This document shows, piece after piece, positions 14,462 to 22,353 of a stretch of 23,505 bases of DNA; the first letter of the stretch is position 1, and each line of letters opens with the position of its first letter. The notes under the pieces were generated by a model. That model worked only from the letters and a program-made list of their open reading frames with translations, did no database searches and was not told the origin of the DNA. Source of the DNA: an uncultured Sutterella sp. (GTDB taxonomy: Bacteria; Pseudomonadota; Gammaproteobacteria; Burkholderiales; Burkholderiaceae_F); contig CALEAW010000082.1 of the NCBI GenBank assembly GCA_937943605.1, positions 1 through 23,505 of the forward strand, given 5' to 3'. A program made the translations under genes and the position numbers.

Positions 14462-14953
14462 ATGTCTCAAGAAAAAGACGACGTAAAGATCGATGACATT
14501 CGACGTGATATTGATGAAGCAGACGAAAATATCGTGAAGGCCATCGATCAGCGTCTTCAAGCCGTTAAGCGTGTTGCGCAAGTGAAGCGTTTACAAGGCT
14601 TACCCGTTTATGATGCCGTGCGTGAAGCTTCTTTACTTTATAAGTTGAGCGGTTTGACGTCTCGCGATACAGCAGAAGTGACGTTGCCTGTTTATCGCAC
14701 CTTGATGGCTGCCGCGCGACGCTTTGAAGAAACTAAGGTTGAGGCCGATGAAGCCTTGAGCGGACATTTGACGTTAACGCTCACCGACACGAGTCAGTTT
14801 ACCGAAGTGATGGCGATTTTCTCGGTACATGACTATGTGCCTGAGCGCATGACTTGGGAAGCGCCCGTCATTGTGCTTGAAGCGCTTAAGCCCCTCCCCG
14901 CTTCAGTTGTTCGTGACCTTCGTGAACACGGTATTGAAATTGAAGGGGAGTGA
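14462..14953 (+). CDS. AroQ-class chorismate mutase with an ACT-like C-terminal domain
   Basis: This 163-aa protein should rearrange chorismate to prephenate, the first step toward Phe and Tyr. Residues about 9-92 form the all-helical AroQ fold. The residues matching the E. coli active site are present with the right spacing: Arg14, Arg31, Lys42, Asp51, Arg54 and Glu55. The remaining 70 residues are not needed for a mutase. They follow a strand-helix-strand-strand-helix-strand pattern (HLTLTLTD, SQFTEVMAIFSVHDY, TWEAPVIVLEAL, PASVVRDLREHG, IEIEGE), which resembles a small ACT domain. That assignment is an inference. Such a domain could bind Phe or Tyr. No dehydratase or dehydrogenase domain is fused. 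The stop lies 1 nt before the next start. Confidence 0.85.
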   Translation: MSQEKDDVKIDDIRRDIDEADENIVKAIDQRLQAVKRVAQVKRLQGLPVYDAVREASLLYKLSGLTSRDTAEVTLPVYRTLMAAARRFEETKVEADEALSGHLTLTLTDTSQFTEVMAIFSVHDYVPERMTWEAPVIVLEALKPLPASVVRDLREHGIEIEGE

Positions 14954-14954
14954 T

Positions 14955-16211
14955 GTGACTGTCTACCCTCAGTATGCTGATCTTGAATATGGCCTAATTG
15001 GAGCAAAACTCGGGCATTCGATGTCGCCTGAAATCCATGCACATTTGGGTGACTATGCGTATGACTTGGTGGAACTCCCCGAGGATGCGCTCTCGGACTT
15101 TTTGACGCAGGCCGATTTTAAAGGTATGAATGTCACGATCCCGTACAAAAAAGCGGTCATGCCTTTTTGTGCACAATTGACAGAGCGCGCTCGCGCGATT
15201 GGTAGCGTTAATACGCTGAAGCGCCAAGCGGACGGGACTCTCTTGGGTGACAACACCGACTATGCAGGCTTTTTAGCCTTGGTGCGCGAAAGCGGCTTAG
15301 ACGTTCGCGGCAAAAAGTGTTTGGTCTTGGGTTCTGGTGGTGCGTCATTGACCGTGGTTGCTGTGCTACGTGACCTAGGTGCTGGTTCTGTAGTGACGAT
15401 TAGTCGAGAGGGCGTAGATAACTACAGCAATCTTGACCGTCACGCAGATGCTGCCCTCATTGTGAACGCCACCCCTGTGGGTATGAGTCCCCACTGTGAT
15501 GCGTCGCCTTTAGCGTCTTTAGACGGATTTACAAAACTCGAAGGGGTCTTAGACCTTATCTATAACCCAGCCGTCACGAACCTAATGCAGATGGCAAGCG
15601 CCCGCGGCCTAGTCGCGGTGAATGGCCTGACGATGTTGGTAGTTCAAGCGGCTGAGGCAGCCTCTTTATGGTTTGATCGTCCAGTTAACAAGGCCATCTG
15701 TGGGAGCTTACGTCGTGAACTCGCAAAAAAAACCTGTAATCTCGTGTTGATTGGAATGCCAGGTTGCGGCAAAACAACGATCGGTAAGCGCCTTGCTCAA
15801 CGTTTGCAGCGGCCTTTTGTGGACTTAGATGCGGAGATCGAAAAATCCGCTGGCATGTCGACTGAAGTGCTTTTGACGCAATACGGGGAACCGCATTTTA
15901 GAGAGATTGAAACTCGTGTCCTTCGACAGTTTGCCAATCAACATGGGTTAGTGCTTGCGACGGGTGGCGGCGCGGTTGTGCGTCCTGAAAACCACATCTT
16001 GATGCGCCGTAATGGCTTGATTGTTTGGATTGATCGCCCTCTTCAGTCGCTTGCGACATCTGGTCGACCGTTATCACAAGCACGTGGCGTTGAAGCCATT
16101 TTTGCGGAGCGTGAACCACTCTATCGAGGGTTAGCGGATCGGTATGTCTCAGCAACCGACGTTGACGAAGCGGTTCGTATCATCTTAGGTGAAAAGTCAT
16201 GCAATTCTTGA
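14955..16211 (+). CDS. aroE/aroK: Bifunctional shikimate dehydrogenase / shikimate kinase fusion
   Basis: This 418-aa fusion covers steps 4 and 5. The AroE half (about 1-258) has the shikimate site KLGHSMSPEIH, NVTIPYKK with catalytic Lys65, GDNTDY with Asp102, the NADP-binding LVLGSGGASLTV and VNATPVGM. The AroK half (about 262-418) has the P-loop GMPGCGKTT (267-275), VDLDAEIE, GEPHFREIE, ATGGGAVV and GRPLSQ. The start is taken as GTG at 14955, behind GGGGAG, 1 nt after the mutase stop; a longer frame runs back into the mutase gene but adds nothing conserved. It overlaps aroQ by 13 bp. Separate genes are usual in proteobacteria. The SREG-DNYSNL region after the NADP loop and the NGLTMLV motif look Firmicutes-like to me. 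Confidence 0.95.
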   Translation: MTVYPQYADLEYGLIGAKLGHSMSPEIHAHLGDYAYDLVELPEDALSDFLTQADFKGMNVTIPYKKAVMPFCAQLTERARAIGSVNTLKRQADGTLLGDNTDYAGFLALVRESGLDVRGKKCLVLGSGGASLTVVAVLRDLGAGSVVTISREGVDNYSNLDRHADAALIVNATPVGMSPHCDASPLASLDGFTKLEGVLDLIYNPAVTNLMQMASARGLVAVNGLTMLVVQAAEAASLWFDRPVNKAICGSLRRELAKKTCNLVLIGMPGCGKTTIGKRLAQRLQRPFVDLDAEIEKSAGMSTEVLLTQYGEPHFREIETRVLRQFANQHGLVLATGGGAVVRPENHILMRRNGLIVWIDRPLQSLATSGRPLSQARGVEAIFAEREPLYRGLADRYVSATDVDEAVRIILGEKSCNS

Positions 16212-16648
16212 TTATTAATGGCCCTAACCTCAATATGCTTAGTATCCGAGAGCCGGCGATTTATGGCTCGATGACCTATGACGATCTTGTCGCCTCTTGC
16301 CTTACTTGGTGTCAAGATGTCGGAGTTGATGGCAAGTGCTTTCAGAGTAATCATGAAGGTGCCATCGTTGATCGGATTCAGCAAGCCTACTTTGACAAGG
16401 TCGATGGGATTGTGATGAATCCGGCAGCGTACACGCATACGTCTGTTGCGATTCTTGACGCTTTAAAAGCCACAGGTATTCCGACAGTAGAAGTCCACAT
16501 CTCGGACGTTCATACACGTGAAGCCTTTAGGCATCATAGTTATGTCTCCTTGGCCGCGGTCAAGACCATTATTGGGCATGGCGTACAAGGGTACCAAGAA
16601 GGGATCGCGTGGTTAGCAGATTATCTGCGTGCGCAGTCAAAAGCTTGA
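16199..16648 (+). CDS. aroQ: 3-dehydroquinate dehydratase, type II
   Basis: This 149-aa enzyme dehydrates 3-dehydroquinate to 3-dehydroshikimate (step 3) and normally forms a dodecamer. Conserved elements are INGPNLNML (6-14), the catalytic-loop region IREPAIYG with the active-site Tyr, QSNHEG, NPAAYTHTSVAI and EVHISDVHTREAFRHHSY with the catalytic His/Arg set. Its start overlaps the end of the fusion gene by 13 bp, and AGGTG precedes it, so translation is probably coupled. It is the last gene of the operon and completes the set for chorismate synthesis. Confidence 0.96.
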   Translation: MQFLIINGPNLNMLSIREPAIYGSMTYDDLVASCLTWCQDVGVDGKCFQSNHEGAIVDRIQQAYFDKVDGIVMNPAAYTHTSVAILDALKATGIPTVEVHISDVHTREAFRHHSYVSLAAVKTIIGHGVQGYQEGIAWLADYLRAQSKA

Positions 16649-16699
16649 TCGTTTGTTGGTTTTTCGCTATTCATAAGCTAAAAAGGCATTAGTTTCAAA

Positions 16700-16726
16700 G
16701 AGGCGTTCTATACTGTGGAACGCCTC
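16700..16726 (+). terminator. Likely terminator of the aro operon
   Basis: GAGGCGTTC (16700-16708) and GAACGCCTC (16718-16726) form a perfect 9-bp GC-rich stem with a 9-nt loop, followed by ATCGTTTATG. The T-tract is poor, so termination may be partial, and the methyltransferase downstream could receive read-through. Confidence 0.6.
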
Positions 16727-16745
16727 ATCGTTTATGTACTGACCT

Positions 16746-17585
16746 ATGACTGACATTCAATCCACGCCTGTTGCATCCTACCTTGCTGAATATTTTGCGA
16801 GTCAAAGCCTCCGTTTGGATGTCATGGATCCAACGTGTGAATGTTTTGTGTCGGATGCGCGACACATGGGCGCCGGTGACTGGGTTGATGGCTGCTTGCC
16901 GACCGATGATGGTACAGTGCAACTCACGCCTGATATTTTTGAAGCGAAGAACGCAGAGTTGGGCTTAGCTAACCGCTTTGCTGAGCAGTTTTTAGTGCGT
17001 CGCATCAAGAGTTTGGCCGAAGAAGTCCTATGTGCTTGGGACGGGTCAGATCTTAAAAATGGTGTGGTGGTTGATTTAGGTTGTGACGACGGGCTCTTTT
17101 TGCTTTGCCTTGCGAAACGCTATCCTGATTGTCAATTTATTGGGATTGACGCAAGCCACGCAGCGATTGACCGTGCCCTAGAACGTGCTCACCAATTAGG
17201 GGTTACGAACGTCTCGTTTTATGCCATGACTGTCGAGCAGTATCTAGAGCAAGAGGTGCCGCTTTCTGCCGATGCTGTCTTTTCGCTTTACCTTTGGGAA
17301 GACTGCTTCGATCTCGATCTGTTGGCCGAAACGCATGACCTTGAAGTGGCCGTCTTTCGAGGAATTGCAGATCTCCTTAAGCCTACGGGCTATTGGATCT
17401 CGATGGATAAGCTCCTACGCCGTCAATACCGTACCTTTATTGAGGCCGCTGAACGTAGTGGACTCTTCTATGTGCCGGCGTGCTCTACCACTTTAGGTTT
17501 TCCTGCGCCAGGTATTCAAGGCTTTGAAACCGCGACGGTCTTTAGCTTTCAGGCGGATCATTTGACAGAAGATTCAGGCTGTTGA
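16746..17585 (+). CDS. Class I SAM-dependent methyltransferase, substrate unknown
   Basis: This 279-aa protein has the class I SAM-binding fold: motif I VVVDLGCDDG (107-116), a following acidic residue in FIGIDAS (131-137), then VTNVSFYAMTVEQYL and ADAVFSLYLWEDCFD as motifs II/III. Residues 1-100 form an N-terminal helical and acidic region that does not match a family I know. The last 60 residues (STTLGFPAPGIQGFETATVFSF) suggest a small-molecule or protein substrate site, but nothing decides it. The ribosome-binding site is weak. The gene starts 98 bp past aroQ and is separated from it by the operon hairpin, so a link to aromatic metabolism is not shown. It is convergent with the phosphoesterase gene, 30 bp away. 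Confidence 0.8.
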   Translation: MTDIQSTPVASYLAEYFASQSLRLDVMDPTCECFVSDARHMGAGDWVDGCLPTDDGTVQLTPDIFEAKNAELGLANRFAEQFLVRRIKSLAEEVLCAWDGSDLKNGVVVDLGCDDGLFLLCLAKRYPDCQFIGIDASHAAIDRALERAHQLGVTNVSFYAMTVEQYLEQEVPLSADAVFSLYLWEDCFDLDLLAETHDLEVAVFRGIADLLKPTGYWISMDKLLRRQYRTFIEAAERSGLFYVPACSTTLGFPAPGIQGFETATVFSFQADHLTEDSGC

Positions 17586-17615
17586 GTCAGTCGCTTTGTT
17601 GGTGGGTGGTGACGG

Positions 17616-18413
17616 CTAAACTGTCAAGGCTTTGAGTTCAAACGGCGGTCTATACTTTGTATGCTCTCTTAGGTACCCGTGAGGGTTGCAAACCACGTGG
17701 GTTTGACCGATCGTTAAATCGGCGACATCGTGGATGTGCCCATGAACCCAGGCAACGATTTGTGGGTGCGCTTCAATAAAGGCATCGTCTTGATTGCAAA
17801 AGCCTTGCGTAATGACACTGATTGGCCAGGTGCTGCAAGACCGACTTGGCGTATGGTGTGTGAGAACCACATAAGGAACGTCGGGGTGCTTTGCCATATC
17901 GCCTTCAAGCGCCATTAGGCTCTCGTGATGTTTGAGTGTTGTTCGCCAAGGGCTAAATGGGTCGGTTGGACTATCTAACGTCCAGCGATAGTCAGGCATT
18001 AGTTCGATCATGGCACGATAGTCTTCTTTGCGAATTTGGGTCCAAAACGTAGCGCCCCAAACACGGACACCGTTGACATCCGTGCTTTCGTTTTCGAGCC
18101 ATTCAACCCACGGGTATTGGGCACGTAGCTTTTGATGGACCTCATTAAAGTGCGTCGTGGTAGACCAATAATCATGGTTACCTAACACTGCAATGATGCG
18201 CTTCCAACGTCGTTGTGCAAGTCTTAAAAAAGCATCGACTTCCATATTGGCCGATGCCACGTCATTGGCAAGGTCGCCAGCAATCAGGAGTACGTCGCTA
18301 CTTCTCTGATCGAAATACTTCGTCCAGTAGCTTTTGAAGCTCACCCCTTTACGGCGTAACGTCGCTTCGCTGAAGTATTCGAGGTGTATATCAGAGAGGT
18401 AATCGAAGATCAT
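17616..18413 (-). CDS. Calcineurin-like metallophosphoesterase
   Basis: This 265-aa cytosolic protein has all the metal-binding motifs of the calcineurin-like phosphoesterases: Asp8-x-His10 (SDIHLE), GDLAND (46-51), GNHDYW (78-83), HHTPS (186-190) and HGHIHD (224-229). It should carry two divalent metal ions and cleave phosphomono- or phosphodiesters. The natural substrate is not evident. A cAMP phosphodiesterase, UDP-diacylglucosamine hydrolase or other role cannot be told apart from these motifs. No signal peptide is seen. The ribosome-binding site is weak. It lies downstream of the secreted-protein gene on the same strand, but a hairpin terminator between them suggests separate transcripts. 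Confidence 0.88.
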   Translation of the reverse strand: MIFDYLSDIHLEYFSEATLRRKGVSFKSYWTKYFDQRSSDVLLIAGDLANDVASANMEVDAFLRLAQRRWKRIIAVLGNHDYWSTTTHFNEVHQKLRAQYPWVEWLENESTDVNGVRVWGATFWTQIRKEDYRAMIELMPDYRWTLDSPTDPFSPWRTTLKHHESLMALEGDMAKHPDVPYVVLTHHTPSRSCSTWPISVITQGFCNQDDAFIEAHPQIVAWVHGHIHDVADLTIGQTHVVCNPHGYLREHTKYRPPFELKALTV

Positions 18414-18468
18414 GGTGCTTTCATTTCGGTGAAGACAACCTATTAATTTTACCGAACACTAAAGCAAA

Positions 18469-18490
18469 AAGGAGCCCGATTGGACTCCTT
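18469..18490 (-). terminator. Terminator of the small secreted-protein gene
   Basis: On the minus strand AAGGAG..CC and GG..CTCCTT pair around a 4-nt loop and are followed by TTTGC. A second perfect 7-bp repeat, AACCAAG (18495-18501) and CTTGGTT (18511-18517), overlaps the stop codon of the gene just upstream and may add to the structure. Confidence 0.7.
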
Positions 18491-18515
18491 CTTCAACCAA
18501 GACATTGAAGCTTGG

Positions 18516-19064
18516 TTATGGCTTTTGGCAAGCGACGGCGTACATGATCTCGATAATACCAGCGTCGTAGCGTAAGTCTGGATTTGTGGCGATCGTCGCA
18601 GGGCTCAGCGCGCCCTTTTCAATGCCAACCCACGGGCGATTGATCGGACGGCGTAAAAGGACTTCACCCTCTAAGAAGGGACCAGTGGTATGGACGCGCT
18701 CTACTGGACGCAAACGTTGCTGTACACAGTCCACCTGAAAGCGAGTAGCGGCTGTGCGAACAAATTTAAACTGGCTGCCTAAGACAGACAAGTCTTCAGG
18801 ACTATTGACGAGCGCATACCAACCGCTCAATTCATCTTCAGGTTTCCAGAACTGCATGGCCGTGCCTTCTTCAATTTTGCCCAGCCATTCGCCATAACGA
18901 ACATAGGGACCAAAGGCACGAGTCATCTTAAGGCCGAAGATTTCGACCGTCTTTGACTTGTTGGCGGCACCGTCATCGGCGAACGCAAGACCTGCTGAAG
19001 CGGCTAGACACAAGCTAGAAAAGAGAAGTACTGACTGTTTAAAGATGCGTTGAATACGGAACAT
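18516..19064 (-). CDS. Small secreted/periplasmic protein, possibly surface-adhesin E-like
   Basis: This 182-aa protein has a Sec signal peptide (FKQSVLLFSSLCLAASAGLAFA) cleaved near residue 29. The mature part of about 150 residues has two cysteines, one in FQVDCVQQR and one three residues from the end (VACQKP). They could form a disulfide. An internal pattern of a mid-domain DC and a C-terminal Cys is reminiscent of the small adhesin-E-like domain proteins of Gram-negative bacteria, but the match is weak and I do not assign a function. No transmembrane segment follows the signal. It starts next to the 667-bp gap that carries the second autotransporter promoter. Confidence 0.7.
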   Translation of the reverse strand: MFRIQRIFKQSVLLFSSLCLAASAGLAFADDGAANKSKTVEIFGLKMTRAFGPYVRYGEWLGKIEEGTAMQFWKPEDELSGWYALVNSPEDLSVLGSQFKFVRTAATRFQVDCVQQRLRPVERVHTTGPFLEGEVLLRRPINRPWVGIEKGALSPATIATNPDLRYDAGIIEIMYAVACQKP

Positions 19065-19279
19065 ATTGGTTGAGGGTTACAAAGGCTAGTCCTTGTTGCG
19101 TTTCCGTATTGTAAGGAATTTGTCTTAGTTTTGGGTGAAGGTTTCGAGCAAAATCTAAAAAAACAGCATTGTTGTCTGATTTGCGATGTTTTATGGCGAT
19201 TCTTGAATCCCTCTCCTTAACATAACCTATGGCAGATGGTTAATCTGGCTGAGTTATAAAGAGACTTAAAACCACCCAT

Positions 19280-19297
19280 TGTTGCATTGACGCAACA
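19280..19297. repeat. Short perfect hairpin TGTTGC-ATTGAC-GCAACA
   Basis: Two perfect 6-bp arms with a 6-bp loop lie in the gene-free stretch 19065-19730. There is no T-tract, so this is more like a protein site than a terminator. The rest of that stretch up to 19450 shows no clear coding region: two tiny open frames (for example 19379-19432, 17 codons, behind GAGGAG) are not supported by anything else. Confidence 0.3.
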
Positions 19298-19451
19298 GGG
19301 TTAACGCGTTCACTTTTTGGTCTTTCTAACGGGTTGGCAGTACGAAATGATAGAGACGGCTTTGAGGAGATTAAGGCAATGCGGTTAATGGAAGCGCGAC
19401 GGATGAAAGAAAGATTTTCGGCTGTTAAGTGATAGCAATTTAGAAACGCCT

Positions 19452-19461
19452 GGGGGGGGGG
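19452..19461 (+). repeat. Homopolymeric G10 tract upstream of the second autotransporter
   Basis: Ten consecutive G lie in non-coding DNA about 270 bp before the autotransporter start and about 90 bp before its best promoter. A run this long is unusual in this roughly 50% GC sequence and is the type of simple repeat that slips during replication in phase-variable surface genes. The length could also be affected by sequencing error. Confidence 0.7.
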
Positions 19462-19550
19462 TAAAAGGTATCAATATGAATCATTGTTAATAGATCATAC
19501 ACCAAATTTCAGCCTGATGAACCATCAAATCCATGTGAACAAAAGTCTAC

Positions 19551-19579
19551 TTGGTATGAGCCCTATTGGTTGTCATAAT
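19551..19579 (+). promoter_or_regulatory. Sigma70-type promoter of the second autotransporter
   Basis: TTGGTA (19551-19556), 17-bp spacer and CATAAT (19574-19579) match 4 and 5 of 6 consensus bases. Transcription would start near 19586 and give a 5' UTR of about 145 nt. Confidence 0.5.
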
Positions 19580-19730
19580 ATTAAAAGATACATCGTGTGA
19601 ACTATTGTTGGAGTGGCGTTTTTTGATTTCCGTTCAGCGAGAAATGAGAATTTAAATATGAATTTTAGCCGTTGATTTGTGTAGGCATCCTAGCCTTCTT
19701 ATATATCAGCGGCACTCGTTGGAGATGTAA

Positions 19731-22031
19731 ATGCAAAAGACAGTTTTAGCCGTTGCGTTGGCTTCGGTGTTTTCGATGGGTACGGCTTATGCTGCGACGG
19801 AGCTTTCGGGGACTGGTTCCCAGGCTTTGGGCAATGGGGATTATGCATTGTCTGGTGATTATGCAATAACTTCGACCAATAAACCCCTTTTAAACGGTAC
19901 GAATCCATCAACTGAAACCCCTTATCCGATTCACGTCAATTTAAATGGCCATGAACTTCGGCTTGAGAGTACCTTCGCAAGTCAAACATTAAGCTCAGGA
20001 TTGGTGACGAATGTTCACGTCGAAGGTCCGGGAAAAATATACATTCACGCTACAGGCAAGGAAACAGTATTAGGGGAAGGAAATGTTCATTTGAAAGCGG
20101 ATCTAGTTGATATCCGCACTGCAGGTACATATGCAATATATGCCGACGCTCAAAATGCTAAGCACATCCTTGATGGCAATACGAATGGCGTTATCAACGT
20201 CATTAGTAAAGACGATTCGGCTATTTATGTCCGCCTTGGCTCTGTAGATCTCAAAAATTTCAAAGCCCTCACAATTGCCACAACATCTGAAAAGGACAAT
20301 GGTTATGCCATCTCGAATAACGGTGGTGTATTGAACATCCAAGGCGGTGACGTCACGTTGAAGTCCGACTATCGTGGTGGACTTGTTAGCATTGCTGAGT
20401 CTGCTAAAACCAAGATCGATGTTCAAAATCTTACAATTGATTCGACAATTCAAGAGAAATCGACTGATTATAAGAAGGCTGGTCTTGCGGTTACGGCTGG
20501 TTCTTTTGATCTAACGGTTGCCAACAATCTGACCGTAAATGTCACAGCTAAGGAAGGTGTTACCGATGTCACTGGCCTTTTAATCAAAGGCGGTAAGTCG
20601 AATGTGACGGCTGGATCTACGACTATTAATGGAGATGTCAAAGCGACTGCCGGCGAACTGACACTTAAGTCCGATGCTCTCACAGTGAACGGCAACGTTT
20701 CTATTGCAGAAGCCGCTAAGGCACCTCTCACTTTCTCCGGCGCTAACTCTGCGCTTAATGGAGCTGCTACTGTTAAAGGAAGTGATAATGCCATGGCTTT
20801 CCGCGCTGGTGCTCGATGGGTGGTGAAGGATGAAAGCTCGGTCAGCAACCTCGTACTCGATAACGGTAAGGTTGATCTGTCTCAAACCGACAAGAACGTG
20901 ACTGCCGACAAGTTGACCGGTAAGGCAGGCGAAGTCGTTTTGGATGCCAAGGGTGAAAACACTTTCTCCGTGACGAATGAAACGACCACGAAGGTGACGG
21001 CCGTTGCTTCCGAAAACGCTGACAAGGTGACAGTTGAAGATGCTAAGGACATGATCGACCGTATTGGCGGCATGGTTAGTGATAAGAATGCCTTTGTCGC
21101 TGAAGGTGATTACAACGGCGCGATCTCGATCGACAGCAAGGGTAATCAGACCGTTCACGCAAACACCTTGATGGAAGACACCCTCACGCTCGGCGGCTCT
21201 TCGCTCTTAAGTCTCAACCGTATCCTTATGAATGACGTTCGTAAGCGTATGGGTGACGTTCGTGCCATGGAAGGCACAACGGGTGTTTGGGCTCGCTATG
21301 ATGGGGGTCGTCTTTCTGCAACTGGCCTCGAAAACGACTTTACTACGATCCAGGTTGGTGGCGATACGTTAGTTCCGAACACCAACTTCCGTGTTGGTTT
21401 GGCTGCTAGCTACACCAAGGGTGACAACGACTTCCGTCGTGGTTCTGCCGATCTCGATGCTTACACGCTGACAGGGTATGGTCTTTGGATGGCTGATAAT
21501 GGCATGTTTGCCGACATCGTCGCTCGTATTGCCAAGGCTGAAAATGACATGAAGGTTGATGGCGGCACGAAGACTGGTAAGTTGGATAATACTGCTTACA
21601 GCCTCTCTGGCGAATTCGGTTGGCGCTTTGACCTCTCCAATCAGTACTACGTCGAACCTCAGGCTGAATTGACCTACACCTATGTCAATAGCGAAGACCT
21701 CGACTTAGGTGTTGCTCAGTACAAGTTTGACAGCATGACGAGCTTCCTTGGTCGCGTCGGCGTTGCGACTGGCATCAAGTGCCCGAACAATAAGGGTGAC
21801 GTCTATTTCCGTGTTTCTGCCGTTCATGAATTTGATGGCGACGCTAAGATCATTGGTGCTAATGGCACAAGCCTCACCCAGGACGGTAAGGATAGCTGGA
21901 TTGAATACGGCATCGGTGCTAACTTCAACCTTAGCCCGACAACCTACTTCTGGGGTGACCTTGAACGTACCGCCGGAGCTACCTTGGAAACCGATTGGCG
22001 TATGACTGTCGGTGTCCGTCACGCATTCTAA
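19731..22031 (+). CDS. Autotransporter (type Va), phase-variation candidate
   Basis: This 766-aa protein has a Sec signal peptide (MQKTVLAVALASVFSMGTAYA, cleaved near residue 21). The passenger (about 22-500) has Asn-, Thr- and Val-rich beta turns (VNVTAKEGV, LTVNGNVSI) typical of a right-handed beta-helix. The linker RILMNDVRKRMGDVRAM precedes the barrel at about 515-766, which begins GVWARYDGG and ends VGVRHAF with terminal Phe. The passenger function is unknown; no enzyme motif is visible. GGAG at 6-nt spacing supports the ATG. It is followed by a strong terminator, so it is monocistronic. The barrel is similar to the autotransporter at 4779-7001 but the passenger differs. The G10 tract and the promoter lie upstream. 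Confidence 0.93.
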   Translation: MQKTVLAVALASVFSMGTAYAATELSGTGSQALGNGDYALSGDYAITSTNKPLLNGTNPSTETPYPIHVNLNGHELRLESTFASQTLSSGLVTNVHVEGPGKIYIHATGKETVLGEGNVHLKADLVDIRTAGTYAIYADAQNAKHILDGNTNGVINVISKDDSAIYVRLGSVDLKNFKALTIATTSEKDNGYAISNNGGVLNIQGGDVTLKSDYRGGLVSIAESAKTKIDVQNLTIDSTIQEKSTDYKKAGLAVTAGSFDLTVANNLTVNVTAKEGVTDVTGLLIKGGKSNVTAGSTTINGDVKATAGELTLKSDALTVNGNVSIAEAAKAPLTFSGANSALNGAATVKGSDNAMAFRAGARWVVKDESSVSNLVLDNGKVDLSQTDKNVTADKLTGKAGEVVLDAKGENTFSVTNETTTKVTAVASENADKVTVEDAKDMIDRIGGMVSDKNAFVAEGDYNGAISIDSKGNQTVHANTLMEDTLTLGGSSLLSLNRILMNDVRKRMGDVRAMEGTTGVWARYDGGRLSATGLENDFTTIQVGGDTLVPNTNFRVGLAASYTKGDNDFRRGSADLDAYTLTGYGLWMADNGMFADIVARIAKAENDMKVDGGTKTGKLDNTAYSLSGEFGWRFDLSNQYYVEPQAELTYTYVNSEDLDLGVAQYKFDSMTSFLGRVGVATGIKCPNNKGDVYFRVSAVHEFDGDAKIIGANGTSLTQDGKDSWIEYGIGANFNLSPTTYFWGDLERTAGATLETDWRMTVGVRHAF

Positions 22032-22063
22032 AACGCCTATAGTCCATTCGTAGGCTAACAATC

Positions 22064-22099
22064 GCCCTCCTCTGATGCATACTCTTAGGAGGGCTTTTT
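22064..22099 (+). terminator. Rho-independent terminator of the second autotransporter
   Basis: GCCCTCCT (22064-22071) and AGGAGGGC (22087-22094) form an 8-bp GC-rich stem with a 15-nt loop, followed by TTTTTG. It ends the autotransporter transcript 32 bp past the stop. Confidence 0.88.
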
Positions 22100-22188
22100 G
22101 TTGCTTTTGTTCTTGATGTATTCCTTTTAATTCCCTAACGGTGCTGTACTCCTTGTTCTTGTAATTATTACCACCATTCAGCACCAAT

Positions 22189-22226
22189 TGACCGATCGGT
22201 CACGATATAAATCTTTGACGGTCAAA
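22189..22226. promoter_or_regulatory. Palindromes upstream of dsbA, TetR-type operator candidate
   Basis: TGACCGATCGGTCA (22189-22202) is a perfect 14-bp palindrome with the ACCGATCGGT core typical of TetR-family operators. TTTGACGGTCAAA (22214-22226) is a second symmetric site 11 bp further on and also has a GTCA half-site. They lie about 130-165 bp before the dsbA start. No TetR gene is in the window, so the regulator is unknown. Confidence 0.4.
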
Positions 22227-22353
22227 CGATTTCATAATTTTTTACATGCTCGCTTATAGACTTAGGAAACCTTAAGCATAAGTCTTATAGAACAGAGTAG
22301 AATGCCTTGTCATACTTACTACTACCCATACGTAACCGAAGGATCAAATCCCT

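Noticed and set aside
14871..14954. Longer start for the aroE/aroK fusion inside the chorismate mutase gene
   Set aside because: The extra residues overlap the mutase coding region in another frame and are not part of AroE. GTG at 14955 with GGGGAG ahead fits better.
19346..19432. Small open frames in the gap before the second autotransporter, one behind GAGGAG
   Set aside because: They are under 20 codons, overlap in different frames, contain no control-codon pattern and are not followed by an attenuator, so coding is not supported.
20580..21158. A 192-codon open frame antisense to the second autotransporter
   Set aside because: It is a shadow of the low-stop codon pattern of the sense gene. 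No domain or start signal was seen.
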